Assembly (NCBI GenBank): GCA_009937255.1 | Contig: JAACCT010000015.1 | Location: 1-64,000, forward strand | DNA from: Dehalococcoidales bacterium | GTDB lineage: Bacteria > Chloroflexota > Dehalococcoidia > Lucifugimonadales > Lucifugimonadaceae | Length of the DNA stretch: 64,000 nt | Direction: 5' to 3' | Shown here: positions 35,986-46,012 of the stretch, piece by piece | How the letters are laid out: each line of letters starts with the position of its first letter | Position numbering within the stretch: position 1 is the stretch's first letter | The notes under the pieces: model-generated | Seen by the model: only the letters and a program-made list of their open reading frames with translations | What the model was told of the DNA's origin: nothing | Databases searched by the model: none | Translations under genes and position numbers: made by a program

Positions 35986-36105
35986 AAATTTAAACTTTAT
36001 AAATAAATTATAAACTTTTTTTTTTTTAGATTATATAAATATGATTTTTTTTACCCTTTTATTATTCTCAAAACTTATTATTTTTATGTTTTTTTTTGAT
36101 AAATT

Positions 36106-37077
36106 ATGAATAAGAGATTAAATATGACAAATAAAAATTTACAAAAAGACCCTTTAATAATAAGTGGGAATGCTCACAATGATTTGGCAAAAGATATTGC
36201 TAAATATATGGGGCAAAATCTAACTAGATCTGAAGTGTTTAAATTTATTAACGATAATACGTTTGTAAGAATACTTGAAAATGTTCGAGAAAGAGATGTT
36301 TTTATTATTCAACCTACTGCTTTTCCTGTAAATGATCATATTATGGAATTACTAATAATGATAGATGCAGCTAAAAGAGCTTCAGCAGGTAGAATAACTG
36401 CAGTTATTCCATATTATTCCTATGCTCGGACAGATAAAAAAGATCAACCTAGAGTTCCTATTACAGGAAAGCTTATTGCGGACCTAATCACTACTGCAGG
36501 AGCAGACAGAGTTATGCTTATGGACTTACATGCAGGACAAGTGCAAGGTTTTTTTTCTGCAACAGTTGATGAATTGACTGCTTTGCCTATTTTAGCTAGG
36601 TATTTTATAGATAAAAAACTAGATGACTTAGTTGTTGTTTCACCAGATATAGGTGGTACAAAGAGAGCTAGAGACTTTGCAAATAAACTTGGAGCTCCTT
36701 TAGCAATTATTGAAAAACGAAGAATTGGTAATAAAGATAAAGTTGAAACTTTAAATATTATTGGAGATGTTAAAGATAGATCTGCTGTTTTATTTGATGA
36801 TGAAATTAATACGGGTGGAACTATGACAGCTGGATCTAAATTATTAAAAAATAATGGAGTTAAGGATGTTTATGTAGCAGCTACACATGGTGTTTTTCCT
36901 GAAAAGTCAATTGAAACCATTGTTAATTCAAAAGAAATTAAAGAAGTTGTAGTAACTAATAGTCTTCCAATAAACTATATAAGTGACAAACTAAAAATAT
37001 TATCAATTTCTGAACTTTTTGGTGAAGCTATAAAAAGAACAAATAGAGGAGATTCTGTTGGAGCTCTGTTTCTTTAG
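36106..37077 (+). CDS. prs: Ribose-phosphate pyrophosphokinase
   Basis: Makes PRPP from ribose 5-phosphate and ATP. Seen: PYYSYARTDKKDQPR, the cation-binding LMDLHAGQVQGFF, SPDIGGTKRARDFA and the PRPP loop VLFDDEINTGGTM. Length 323 aa from ATG 36106. An ATG six codons later (36124) has AAGAG upstream and may be the true start. secA follows after 3 nt. Confidence 0.96.
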   Translation: MNKRLNMTNKNLQKDPLIISGNAHNDLAKDIAKYMGQNLTRSEVFKFINDNTFVRILENVRERDVFIIQPTAFPVNDHIMELLIMIDAAKRASAGRITAVIPYYSYARTDKKDQPRVPITGKLIADLITTAGADRVMLMDLHAGQVQGFFSATVDELTALPILARYFIDKKLDDLVVVSPDIGGTKRARDFANKLGAPLAIIEKRRIGNKDKVETLNIIGDVKDRSAVLFDDEINTGGTMTAGSKLLKNNGVKDVYVAATHGVFPEKSIETIVNSKEIKEVVVTNSLPINYISDKLKILSISELFGEAIKRTNRGDSVGALFL

Positions 37078-37080
37078 TCT

Positions 37081-39684
37081 ATGTTTAATATTCTAAAAAA
37101 AATTATAGGTAATTCTAATGAAGATGAGGTTAAAGCTCTATATAAAACTGTAGAAAAAATCAATTCTTTAGAATCTTTCTATGAAAATTTATCAGATGAT
37201 GACTTAAAAGAACAGACGAGTATATTAAGAAATAAATATCTATCTAAAAATTCATTAGATTTAATTTTAGAAGAAGCTTTTGCTGTTGTTAGAGAAGCTT
37301 CAAGAAGATGTTTAGGAATGCGCCACTTTGATGTTCAATTAATAGGTGGTATTTGCCTTCATCAAGGTAAAATTGCTGAGATGCGGACTGGAGAAGGTAA
37401 AACGTTGATAGCTACTTTAGCTGCTTACTTAAACACCTTATCTGGAAATGATGTTCATGTAGTTACTGTAAATGATTATTTAGCTAAAAGAGATGCAGAA
37501 TGGATGGGTAAGCTTTATAAATTTTTAGGTTTATCTGTTGGTTGTATTCAAAATAGTGGTTCTATGATTCTAGAAAAAAATCAAAAATCTGAATCACTTG
37601 AACTTATAAAAGTTGAAAGAGATAAAGCTTATAATTCTAATATAGTTTATGGAACTAATAATGAATTTGGTTTTGATTATCTTAGAGATAATATGGCGCA
37701 AAATAAATCAGAAAAAGTTCAAAAAAATCTTACTTTTGCTATTGTGGATGAAGTAGATAATATTCTTATTGATGAAGCAAGAACTCCACTAATTATTTCT
37801 GGTCCTGCTCCTGATGAAACTCAAGATTATAAAAAGTTTTCAAAAATAGCATCTAAATTAAATTTAGAACAAGACTATCAAATAGACTCGAAAAGACAAT
37901 CTGTTGCACTCACAGAAAATGGAATTAATAAAGTTGAAAAAGATCTTAATATTGAGAACTTATACTCCGAAAATAATCAAATATGTTCTCATCTTCTAGA
38001 AAACTCTATCAAGGCAAATAATTTTTATATAAAAGATGAACAATATGTTGTTAGAGACTCTGAAATAATCATAGTAGATGAATTTACTGGAAGATTAATG
38101 GAAGGTAGAAGATATTCTGATGGATTACACCAAGCTATAGAAGCCAAAGAGTCAGTTTCTATAAATAGAGAGTCTGTAACCTATGCAACTATAACCTTAC
38201 AAAATTATTTTAGACTTTATAAAAAACTGTCTGGAATGACAGGAACTGCAGCTACAGAAGCAGAAGAATTTAAAAAGATATATAATTTGGAAGTTCTTGA
38301 AATTCCTACTAATAAACCATCTATGAGAGATGATTTAGTTGATCAGATATATATGACAGAAGAATCAAAATGGAATGCTGTTTCTCAAAAAATAAAATCA
38401 TTAAATGAAAAAGGAACTCCTGTATTAGTTGGTACTACGACAATAGAAAAATCTGAATATCTATCAAAACTATTGAAATCAAAAGGTTTAAAATGTAACG
38501 TTTTGAATGCTAAGCAGCATGAATCTGAAGCATCTATAATTTCAGAAGCTGGAGCACCATTTTCTATTACAGTATCAACAAATATGGCAGGTCGAGGAAC
38601 AGATATTATTTTGGGAGGGAACCCTGAAAATTACTCTAATGAAACTGACTGGGAAAAAAATCATGATCTAGTTATTTCTTCTGGAGGATTACATGTAATT
38701 GGCACTGAAAGACACGAATCAAGGCGTATAGATAATCAATTAAGAGGAAGATCAGGTCGTCAAGGTGATCCAGGAACTACTCAATTTTTTATTTCAACTG
38801 ATGATAGTTTAGTTAAAAGATTTGGTGGTGACCGTATTAAATCAGCCATGACTATGTTTAAATGGGATGAAAGCGAAGCAGTTGAAAATAAAATGATTTC
38901 TCGATCAATTGAATCAGCTCAGACTAAAGTAGAAGCATATCATTTTGAAATCAGGAAAACATTGGTTGATTATGATGATGTAATGAATACTCAGAGAGAT
39001 GTTATTTACAAAATAAGAAATAAGGGTTTATTTAGTTTAGATTTAGAAGAAGATATTTTTAATTATTTGGAAGAAGAAATTAATAATTTTTTTGATCAAT
39101 CTGAAGGAATTTATGAAAAGGATGAAGGCAATATAAATAAAATTTCATTTTTAAGAAATTTTTTCCCAGAAGAATACTTAAGTTCTTTATCTAATCTTGA
39201 AGAATTTGATAAAGATTTATTAATCAAGGATGCAAAAAAAATATATGATGAAAGAACAAATAATCTTACCAAAGAAATTTCAAATAGGCTTGATAGTCAA
39301 ATTTTTGTTCATGCAGTAGATTCAAAATGGGTGGAACATCTAACAGTAATGGACAATATGAGGCAGTCTATAGGCTTAGAAGCTGTGGGTCAGAGAAATC
39401 CCTTGATTCAGTATAAAAAAATGGGATTTGAAATGTTTGCTATATTAATTCAAGGTGTTAAGTCTCAAATAGTAAGTGATGCAATTAGAATTAGTTCTAT
39501 ACAAAATAGAAATAATGAAAAAAAATATACAGAAGAAAAAAAGAATTTTAACTTTGAGCAAACTAGACAAAATATGTCATCTGCCTCTATTAATTCAAAT
39601 AATAATCAAAATTCAAACCTTTCAAGAAAAGAAAGAAGAAGAATAGAGAGACTAAATAAAAAGAACGATAAAAAAAGAATATGA
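37081..39684 (+). CDS. secA: Protein translocase ATPase SecA
   Basis: Motor that drives proteins through SecYEG. Seen: the Walker A MRTGEGKTLIATLAA, DYLRDNMA, Walker B DEVDNILIDEARTPLIISGPA, the SGMTGTAATEAEEF helicase motif, NMAGRGTDI, and the arginine finger LRGRSGRQGDPG. The 867 aa protein ends in a Ser/Asn linker and a basic tail (SRKERRRIERLNKKNDKKRI). It lacks the C-terminal Cys-rich SecB/zinc-binding segment. The prs-secA adjacency with a 3 nt gap indicates an operon. Confidence 0.97.
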   Translation: MFNILKKIIGNSNEDEVKALYKTVEKINSLESFYENLSDDDLKEQTSILRNKYLSKNSLDLILEEAFAVVREASRRCLGMRHFDVQLIGGICLHQGKIAEMRTGEGKTLIATLAAYLNTLSGNDVHVVTVNDYLAKRDAEWMGKLYKFLGLSVGCIQNSGSMILEKNQKSESLELIKVERDKAYNSNIVYGTNNEFGFDYLRDNMAQNKSEKVQKNLTFAIVDEVDNILIDEARTPLIISGPAPDETQDYKKFSKIASKLNLEQDYQIDSKRQSVALTENGINKVEKDLNIENLYSENNQICSHLLENSIKANNFYIKDEQYVVRDSEIIIVDEFTGRLMEGRRYSDGLHQAIEAKESVSINRESVTYATITLQNYFRLYKKLSGMTGTAATEAEEFKKIYNLEVLEIPTNKPSMRDDLVDQIYMTEESKWNAVSQKIKSLNEKGTPVLVGTTTIEKSEYLSKLLKSKGLKCNVLNAKQHESEASIISEAGAPFSITVSTNMAGRGTDIILGGNPENYSNETDWEKNHDLVISSGGLHVIGTERHESRRIDNQLRGRSGRQGDPGTTQFFISTDDSLVKRFGGDRIKSAMTMFKWDESEAVENKMISRSIESAQTKVEAYHFEIRKTLVDYDDVMNTQRDVIYKIRNKGLFSLDLEEDIFNYLEEEINNFFDQSEGIYEKDEGNINKISFLRNFFPEEYLSSLSNLEEFDKDLLIKDAKKIYDERTNNLTKEISNRLDSQIFVHAVDSKWVEHLTVMDNMRQSIGLEAVGQRNPLIQYKKMGFEMFAILIQGVKSQIVSDAIRISSIQNRNNEKKYTEEKKNFNFEQTRQNMSSASINSNNNQNSNLSRKERRRIERLNKKNDKKRI

Positions 39685-39691
39685 TCTTACA

Positions 39692-40399
39692 ATGCAAATA
39701 ATTACGAATGAAGAAAAGAAAATTATAGATCAATATTCAAATATAGATTCATCTAATTTTAGAACACAGATTTTAAGTATTATTAAAAATTGGAAAATTG
39801 ATGTTAATCGAAAATATGATTTTATTGTTAATAATGAAGCTTTTAACTGGAAAAAGTTAGCGGTTTACATAATTGATAACTTAAAGCTGGATGGAGAAAT
39901 GTATGATTTGGCTATAAATTGGGTTTTAAAACCTCATTTATTTGCAACATTATCTGAAAATAATTTTAAGAATTTAATTGGATTTGAAAAATATACTTCA
40001 CATTTATCATATTTATACGGAATAATTATTGAAAGATGTCTAATAACTTTTGTTGAACAGGAATTACATAAAAGACAAATATCTTATGGTAACTTTTTAA
40101 AATTTAAAAAAGACGATGCTTTTTTAAAAATATATGGATATTCATTTGACGAAATGTTTAAAGAATTTATAAGAAATAATGAAAACAAAACAAATAACTT
40201 TTATGAAACTGATGATGAAAATTTTACTTACTGGTGTTTTAAAAAAAGAGTAGAAGTATCTGAACCATCAAAACTTGCGTCTGATACAAAAAAAGGAACA
40301 ATGTTCTTATATAAATTATTAGAATCAGAATCAAAAAGAATTAATTTATCCAAATCTACTAAAACTTCAACTAAAAATAAAGTTGATTTTGTTTTTTGA
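39692..40399 (+). CDS. Hypothetical protein between secA and valS
   Basis: I do not recognise this 235 aa protein. It looks soluble, without signal peptide or membrane span, rich in Asn/Lys/Phe, and probably helical. Visible segments include WKIDVNRKYDFIVNNEAFNWKK and a C-terminal Ser/Thr/Lys tail. It is 7 nt after secA and 19 nt before valS on the same strand, so it is surely expressed. A link to secretion or translation is only positional. Confidence 0.7.
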   Translation: MQIITNEEKKIIDQYSNIDSSNFRTQILSIIKNWKIDVNRKYDFIVNNEAFNWKKLAVYIIDNLKLDGEMYDLAINWVLKPHLFATLSENNFKNLIGFEKYTSHLSYLYGIIIERCLITFVEQELHKRQISYGNFLKFKKDDAFLKIYGYSFDEMFKEFIRNNENKTNNFYETDDENFTYWCFKKRVEVSEPSKLASDTKKGTMFLYKLLESESKRINLSKSTKTSTKNKVDFVF

Positions 40400-40418
40400 T
40401 AATTAGAGAATATAACTT

Positions 40419-43097
40419 ATGGTATATAAAAATGGAGGAAATGAGATTAATAAAAAATTTAAAATAATTGATCCAAAAAAATTACCCAAAAGATTTGATT
40501 TTACAGATAAAGAACTTTTTTGGAGAAATATTTGGGAAGAAAAAAATATTTATTCTAGAAAGAAAAATTTATCTAGAGAAAAATCTTTTGTTATAGATTC
40601 ACCTCCACCTACTGTATCTGGTTCTTTACATGTTGGTCATATTTTTTCATATACTCATCAAGACATAATAGCTAGATATAAGCGTATGCAAAATTTTAAT
40701 GTTTTATATCCTATGGGTTGGGATGATAATGGACTCCCAACTGAGAGAAGAGTTCAAAATATTTTTGGTGTGAGAATTGATAATAATGTACCTTATATAA
40801 AAAATTTAAATGTATCTAAAGAAAAAAAAATTCAAGGAATAGATGAATCATTACCTTTGGTAATTAATAGACAAAATTTTATAGAAATGTGTCATATTAT
40901 TACTGAAAAAGATGAACTTGTTTTTAAAGATTTATTCAGAAGAATGGGCTTTTCTATAGATTGGCAAGATGAGTATGCAACTATAGATAAAAAATCAAGA
41001 AATATAGCCCAGCTTTCATTTTTAGATTTATATAAAAAAAATCATATTTATCAATTTGAATCTCCTACAATGTGGTATATAGACTTTCAAACTGCTGTAA
41101 CGCAAGCAGAAATTGAAGATAGAGAAATATCGGGTGCTTATCATGATATAAAATTTGGAATTGAAAATTCTGAATCTGGAATTATTATCTCTACTACAAG
41201 GCCTGAACTATTAGCTTCTTGTGTAGGTATAACTGCTCATCCAAATGATAAAAGATACAAACATTTATTTGGTAAGACAGCAATCTCACCAGTTTTTTTT
41301 GCACCTATTCCTATTTTCCCAAGTGAACTAGTTGATATGGAAAAAGGAACAGGTATATTAATGGTTTGTACCTTTGGAGATCAAACAGATGTTTTATGGT
41401 GGAGAGAAAATTCATTACCTCTTAGACAATTATTTGGTTCAGATGGAAGAATTTTGGATATTAAGTTTCAAAGTGAAAATAAAAAAGAAAATTGGATAAG
41501 TAAAAAACCTGAAATTGCTAATGATAATATTAATAAAATTAAAAATAAATCACTTAAACAGACAAAAAAAATTATCTTAGAAATGCTGAAAATAAATGAA
41601 AATTCTAATGATAATAATCCAGCTTTAATAGCAGAACCAAAGAATATTCAACATCCAGTACGTTTTTATGAAAAAGGAGATTCACCAATAGAATATATAT
41701 CATCGAGGCAGTGGTTTGTAAAAATTATAGATAAAAAAGAACAGTTATTAAAAATAGGAAATAGTATCAATTGGCATCCTGATTATATGTCTAAAAGATT
41801 TGAAAATTGGACTAAAAATCTTTCTATAGATTGGTGTATTAGTAGACAGAGATTTTTTGGAGTGCCTATACCTATTTGGTATAAACTTGACGATAAATCT
41901 GAAATAATATTTGACTCAGTCCTATTACCAAATAAAGATAATTTACCCATTGATCCTGAGATTGATTGTCCTGAAGGATTTAATGAATCTGAAAGAGGTA
42001 AACCTAATGGATTTATAGGTGAAACAGATGTGTTTGATACTTGGTTTACTTCTTCTCTAACCCCTCAAATTGTAGCTAATTGGGGCTTAGAAGGTAAAGA
42101 TGAAATGGAATCAGTTTTTCCAATGGATATAAGACCTCAAAGTCACGAAATTATAAGAACCTGGGCTTTTTATACAATAGTAAAATCTTTATTACATAAT
42201 AATTCTATACCTTGGAAAAATGTTGTAATATCTGGTTGGATTTTAGATCCTGATAGAAAAAAAATGAGTAAATCTAAAGGTAACGTTATTACACCAATTG
42301 AAACGATTGAAAAATATGGATCAGACTCAGTTAGATATTGGGCGGCATCTGCAAGATTAGGAACAGATACTACATATGATGAAAATGTATTTATAGTAGG
42401 AAATAAACTTGTTAATAAACTTTATAATGCTGCAAAATTTGTTTTATCCCATGAATCTGAGGAGATATATGATTTAAAAGATCTTGATGCTTCATTTATT
42501 GAAGATTTAAAAGAATTAGTTAAAAAAGTAACAAATTATTATGATAAATTTCAATTTGCACAAGGCTTACAAATTACCGAAGAGTTTTTCTGGAATACTT
42601 ATACTGATAATTATTTAGAATTAGTTAAAAAAAGAGTATTTAATTCAACTGGTGATGAGAAAAATTCTGCAGTTACTTCGTTAAGATTAGGTTTATCAGT
42701 AATGCTTAGATTGCTTTCTCCTGTTTTACCTACAATTACTGATGAAATATGGTCTTGGTGTTTTTCAGAAGAAAATAATTCTTTATCTATTCATGAATCT
42801 TCTTGGCCGAATGAAGAAGATTTTTTAAATTTTAGTAACCCAGCAACTTCTAATTTACTTGAAATAGCTATGAAAGGTATTCGTTCAATAAGGCAGACAA
42901 AAACGTTAGAAGGAATTGGCTTAGGAAGACCTGTTGAAAAAATAAAAATATCAAGTAAAAAAAATAATTTGGAAGCTTTAGATTTTTTTATTGATGATTT
43001 TAGTAATGCTTCTGGTTGCTATGATTTTATTAAAGAAGAATCTGATGATGAAGAATTTACTACGGAAATAATAATTAAAACTCATAATCAATTATAA
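40419..43097 (+). CDS. valS: Valyl-tRNA synthetase
   Basis: Charges tRNA-Val. Class I motifs: PPPTVSGSLHVGHIFS (HIGH-type) and KKMSKSKGNV (KMSKS), with the CP1 editing domain between (STTRPELLASCVGI). The sequence GWDDNGLPTERRVQNIFGVR is characteristic of the archaeal-like ValRS branch also known from Actinobacteria and Rickettsiales. Length 892 aa. ATG 40419 is used; a GGAGG inside codons 6-7 stands 7 nt before an in-frame ATT, but that start is less likely. Confidence 0.95.
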   Translation: MVYKNGGNEINKKFKIIDPKKLPKRFDFTDKELFWRNIWEEKNIYSRKKNLSREKSFVIDSPPPTVSGSLHVGHIFSYTHQDIIARYKRMQNFNVLYPMGWDDNGLPTERRVQNIFGVRIDNNVPYIKNLNVSKEKKIQGIDESLPLVINRQNFIEMCHIITEKDELVFKDLFRRMGFSIDWQDEYATIDKKSRNIAQLSFLDLYKKNHIYQFESPTMWYIDFQTAVTQAEIEDREISGAYHDIKFGIENSESGIIISTTRPELLASCVGITAHPNDKRYKHLFGKTAISPVFFAPIPIFPSELVDMEKGTGILMVCTFGDQTDVLWWRENSLPLRQLFGSDGRILDIKFQSENKKENWISKKPEIANDNINKIKNKSLKQTKKIILEMLKINENSNDNNPALIAEPKNIQHPVRFYEKGDSPIEYISSRQWFVKIIDKKEQLLKIGNSINWHPDYMSKRFENWTKNLSIDWCISRQRFFGVPIPIWYKLDDKSEIIFDSVLLPNKDNLPIDPEIDCPEGFNESERGKPNGFIGETDVFDTWFTSSLTPQIVANWGLEGKDEMESVFPMDIRPQSHEIIRTWAFYTIVKSLLHNNSIPWKNVVISGWILDPDRKKMSKSKGNVITPIETIEKYGSDSVRYWAASARLGTDTTYDENVFIVGNKLVNKLYNAAKFVLSHESEEIYDLKDLDASFIEDLKELVKKVTNYYDKFQFAQGLQITEEFFWNTYTDNYLELVKKRVFNSTGDEKNSAVTSLRLGLSVMLRLLSPVLPTITDEIWSWCFSEENNSLSIHESSWPNEEDFLNFSNPATSNLLEIAMKGIRSIRQTKTLEGIGLGRPVEKIKISSKKNNLEALDFFIDDFSNASGCYDFIKEESDDEEFTTEIIIKTHNQL

Positions 43098-43125
43098 AGA
43101 TCTAAGCCCTAATCTTCCTTTGTAT

Positions 43126-43761
43126 TTATAATTTTTTTTTTAATTCATCAAATATTTTAGTTTCAAAATCTCTAACTTCTTTACACTGCAAAAGGGTTTC
43201 TTCTGCGATATCTAAAGGTATACTAGTAATTCCATCAGTATCACCTATAAGTAAATCTCCAGCATTAATTATTAAATCAGCTACTTCAACTTGTGTCTGA
43301 GTTTCAATTAAATTAAAAGGTCCGTGACCTGGAACTCTTCCTGTAGCCCAAACTGGCATTCCAACCTCTGAAATACCCGGGACATCTCTAATGGATCCTC
43401 CATTTATTACTCCAACAGCTCCTAATGTCTTATGTTTAAGGGCCATTCCATCACCCATAACAGCTCCTCTACCTTTTTCCTTCTCTATATCCACTATAAC
43501 TCCAATTACAGGTAGATCAGAAGCATCTATATTATTATAATATTCATCCCAATCTATTTTTGTTTTTGGTTCTTCTAATGTGGTTACTTTACAAGTTACA
43601 GCAATACCAACAACAGGTTTTGATTCTATGTAATATGATTTTAGTTCAGGACCCGTATAATCTATACTCTCATTAACAAAACCTCTAATTTTTATCATCG
43701 CATTTTGAACAGTAGCTGCGTCATATTCTTTTAGTCCATTAATTATTTCTTTGATATCCAT
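43126..43761 (-). CDS. RraA-like protein (HMG/CHA aldolase family)
   Basis: 211 aa member of the RraA/4-hydroxy-4-methyl-2-oxoglutarate aldolase fold. Seen: ALKHKTLGAVGVINGGSIRDVPGI with the active-site RD, GMPVWATGRVPGHGPFN, and GDLLIGDTDGITSIPLDIAEE near the C terminus. Family members are pyruvate aldolases or RNase E regulators. The aldolase role is favoured, since sugar- and aromatic-acid catabolic genes abound here, but this is inference. It is 7 nt after a small unknown gene. Confidence 0.83.
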   Translation of the reverse strand: MDIKEIINGLKEYDAATVQNAMIKIRGFVNESIDYTGPELKSYYIESKPVVGIAVTCKVTTLEEPKTKIDWDEYYNNIDASDLPVIGVIVDIEKEKGRGAVMGDGMALKHKTLGAVGVINGGSIRDVPGISEVGMPVWATGRVPGHGPFNLIETQTQVEVADLIINAGDLLIGDTDGITSIPLDIAEETLLQCKEVRDFETKIFDELKKKL

Positions 43762-43768
43762 TATATTT

Positions 43769-44026
43769 TTATTCCATTTCTATGTTTAAATCTTCTCCAG
43801 GAAAAAACTCTAACCAAGGTTGAAAATTTTCTACAAAAATCTTTCCTTGCTCTAATGACTCTAGTCCTTTTATTGCTCTTGATGGATCATAGCCAGTAGT
43901 TTTAGCTAATGCTTCAATACCACCTTTTTTTGTTTCTCTCACACCACCAACTATAAAGATATCTTTATCATCATTTTCAACTACTAAATCCATCCCAACT
44001 TTTCTTTTTCTCCAGTAAAGTCTCAC
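43769..44026 (-). CDS. Small conserved-looking protein of unknown function
   Basis: 85 aa, not recognised. The N terminus is strongly basic (MRLYWRKRKVG), followed by an acidic strand region (VVENDDKDIFIVGGV) and a helix with ALAKTTGYDPSRAIKGLESLEQGKIF. It looks like a small soluble alpha/beta domain. Spacing of 10 nt after coaBC and 7 nt before the rraA-like gene places it firmly in the operon. The position next to coaBC is where rpoZ often lies, but the sequence is not omega-like. Confidence 0.65.
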   Translation of the reverse strand: MRLYWRKRKVGMDLVVENDDKDIFIVGGVRETKKGGIEALAKTTGYDPSRAIKGLESLEQGKIFVENFQPWLEFFPGEDLNIEME

Positions 44027-44036
44027 TTAATTTCTC

Positions 44037-45233
44037 CTATTTTATAAAGCTCTTGGTTTTATCTAATATTTTATGAGCTAGTTCTGATTTTTTCATAAGA
44101 GGGAGATCTTCACAACCTTTGTTATGTACTAAAGTAGCTTTATTTTCATCCGATCCAAAACCACTTCCAGGCAATGTTATATCATTAGCAACGATTAATT
44201 TACAATCTTTAGTAGATAATTTTTTCTTTGCATTTTCTATCAGATTTTCTGTTTCAGCTGCAAATCCAACTTTTATAATTTTACTTCCATCTATTGATTT
44301 TAAAATATCTGGATTTCTTTCTAATTCTAAGTGACTAATATCTTCTTTTTTTATTTTTTGATTAAATTTATTTTTTATTTTATAATCGGCTACTGCAGCA
44401 GACATAATAATTAAATCAAAATAATTTACTCTGTTCTGTATTTCATTTGTCATATCTTCAGCACTTTTGATAGAAATTTTTTCAACACCTATTATTGAAT
44501 TATCAGATAAATTTCCATGTATAAGAGTTACTTTTGCTCCTCTATCTCTAAGTGCTTCTGCAATAGCTATCCCCATTTTCCCAGATGATTTATTTGAAAT
44601 AAACCTTACAGGGTCTATTTCTTCAATTGTTCCTCCAGCTGTAACTATAGCTTTTATGTTGTTATAGTCTTTTTTTTTTGAAAAAATCTTTTCTATTTCT
44701 GAAAGGAGTTTGTCAGGTTCAGTCATTCTTCCAAACTCTTCAATTCCTGAAGCTAACCTTCCTTTTTCTGGACCAGAAATTTTTACTGATAAGTTTTCTA
44801 AAACTTTTAAATTATTTTGAACTTGTGTTGAGTTATACATATCTCCATCCATTGCAGGAGCGATTAAAACAGGTGCTTTGGATGCTAAAATAGTACCCAC
44901 TATTGGTTCGCTTGATATTCCAAGTGCAATTTTTGCTATAGAATTTGCTGTTGCTGGAGCTACCACTATTAGATCAGCTTTCTTCGCTATATCTATATGA
45001 TCTATACCTAATTTAGATTTACGATCATAATAACCAGTTATAACAGGATTATGCGTAATTCCTGAAAAGGAAGCTTCGCCTACAAATTCTAAAGCAGCCT
45101 CAGTCATAATAACTTGGACATTAGCATTTTCTTTAACTAGGCTAGATGCAAGATATATTGATTTATACGCAGCTATAGAACCTGTTACACAAAGTACTAT
45201 ATTTTTATTTTCAATCATTTTTAAGTAACTCAT
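44037..45233 (-). CDS. coaBC: Phosphopantothenoylcysteine decarboxylase / phosphopantothenate--cysteine ligase
   Basis: Bifunctional coenzyme A enzyme. The N-terminal flavoprotein half has VTGSIAAYKSIYL, VEEAS-like GEASFSGITHNPV, APATANSIAKIALG and PAMDGDM. The C-terminal ligase half has VTAGGTIEEIDPVRFISNKSSGKMG and the acceptor region AAVADYK. Length 398 aa. Two starts are possible: ATG 45233 (23 nt overlap with coaX) or the Met at codon 6 (45218, 8 nt overlap). Confidence 0.96.
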   Translation of the reverse strand: MSYLKMIENKNIVLCVTGSIAAYKSIYLASSLVKENANVQVIMTEAALEFVGEASFSGITHNPVITGYYDRKSKLGIDHIDIAKKADLIVVAPATANSIAKIALGISSEPIVGTILASKAPVLIAPAMDGDMYNSTQVQNNLKVLENLSVKISGPEKGRLASGIEEFGRMTEPDKLLSEIEKIFSKKKDYNNIKAIVTAGGTIEEIDPVRFISNKSSGKMGIAIAEALRDRGAKVTLIHGNLSDNSIIGVEKISIKSAEDMTNEIQNRVNYFDLIIMSAAVADYKIKNKFNQKIKKEDISHLELERNPDILKSIDGSKIIKVGFAAETENLIENAKKKLSTKDCKLIVANDITLPGSGFGSDENKATLVHNKGCEDLPLMKKSELAHKILDKTKSFIK

Positions 45234-45990
45234 AAGTGTATTTTAACCCTAATAATGATAAATGTTCATTATAAATAAATTTAATATCTAAATTAGGAGT
45301 AATAAGATCAGCTCCTCCTCCTGTAATTATTAATTTAATTTCCTTATTCTTTGAAATAATTTCCTTATACATTTTGAAGAAGCCTTTAATTATTTCAACA
45401 TACCCTAAAATAATTCCAGATTGAATAGATTCGGATGAGTTTCTTCCTATAATATTTTTTGGTATTTTTAGATCTACAGGTTTTAAAAGAGCAGTTGATG
45501 ATGCTAAACTTTCTGCAGCCATATATAAACCAGGAAGAATAGACCCGCCAATATACTCCTTTTTTTCTGTAATGGCATTAAATACCAAGCATGTTCCAAT
45601 ATCTAAAATTATAGATGGAGCCCCATAAAGCTTAACTGCTGCAATACTGTCAATAATTCTATCTATACCTACATCTTCTGGTGGATGATATTTATTTGAG
45701 ATAGGGAAATCAAAGTTATGATTTAATATTATAGGTTCTTTGCCTGTGACGATTTTAGATGCCTTAGCTACAACATGCGTTTTATTTGGAACTACGGAAC
45801 TTATTATAAAGTCTAAGGTTTTTAAGTCTTCATTTTTTATATTTAAAAGTGATTTAATTGAGCTAGCAATCTCAAACTCAGATTTATTATCTTGTGTAGA
45901 AATTTTTGCAGTACTTAGCAAATTTTCATCAGCAAAATAACCTATATCAACATTTGTATTACCTATATCAACTGTTATCAAATTATTCAT
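45211..45990 (-). CDS. coaX: Type III pantothenate kinase
   Basis: First step of CoA synthesis from pantothenate. ASKHA-type motifs: TVDIGNTNVDIGYF, PPEDVGIDRIIDSIAAV, the LDIGTCLVFNAI phosphate loop, GGSILPGLYMAAESLASSTALL and ITGGGADL. Length 259 aa. It overlaps coaBC, so two CoA steps are coupled, and it is 22 nt downstream of thyX. Confidence 0.95.
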   Translation of the reverse strand: MNNLITVDIGNTNVDIGYFADENLLSTAKISTQDNKSEFEIASSIKSLLNIKNEDLKTLDFIISSVVPNKTHVVAKASKIVTGKEPIILNHNFDFPISNKYHPPEDVGIDRIIDSIAAVKLYGAPSIILDIGTCLVFNAITEKKEYIGGSILPGLYMAAESLASSTALLKPVDLKIPKNIIGRNSSESIQSGIILGYVEIIKGFFKMYKEIISKNKEIKLIITGGGADLITPNLDIKFIYNEHLSLLGLKYTYELLKND

Positions 45991-46012
45991 AAATTTTATA
46001 ATTTATCTATAA

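Noticed and set aside
35986-36105. T-rich ispH-prs gap as a terminator or riboswitch
   Set aside because: It has long T runs but no stable stem; it is a divergent promoter gap with no element I can define.
40431-40455. ATT start of valS after GGAGG
   Set aside because: The spacing is attractive, but an ordinary ATG in frame lies 27 nt upstream and the extra residues are harmless. Kept only as a remark.
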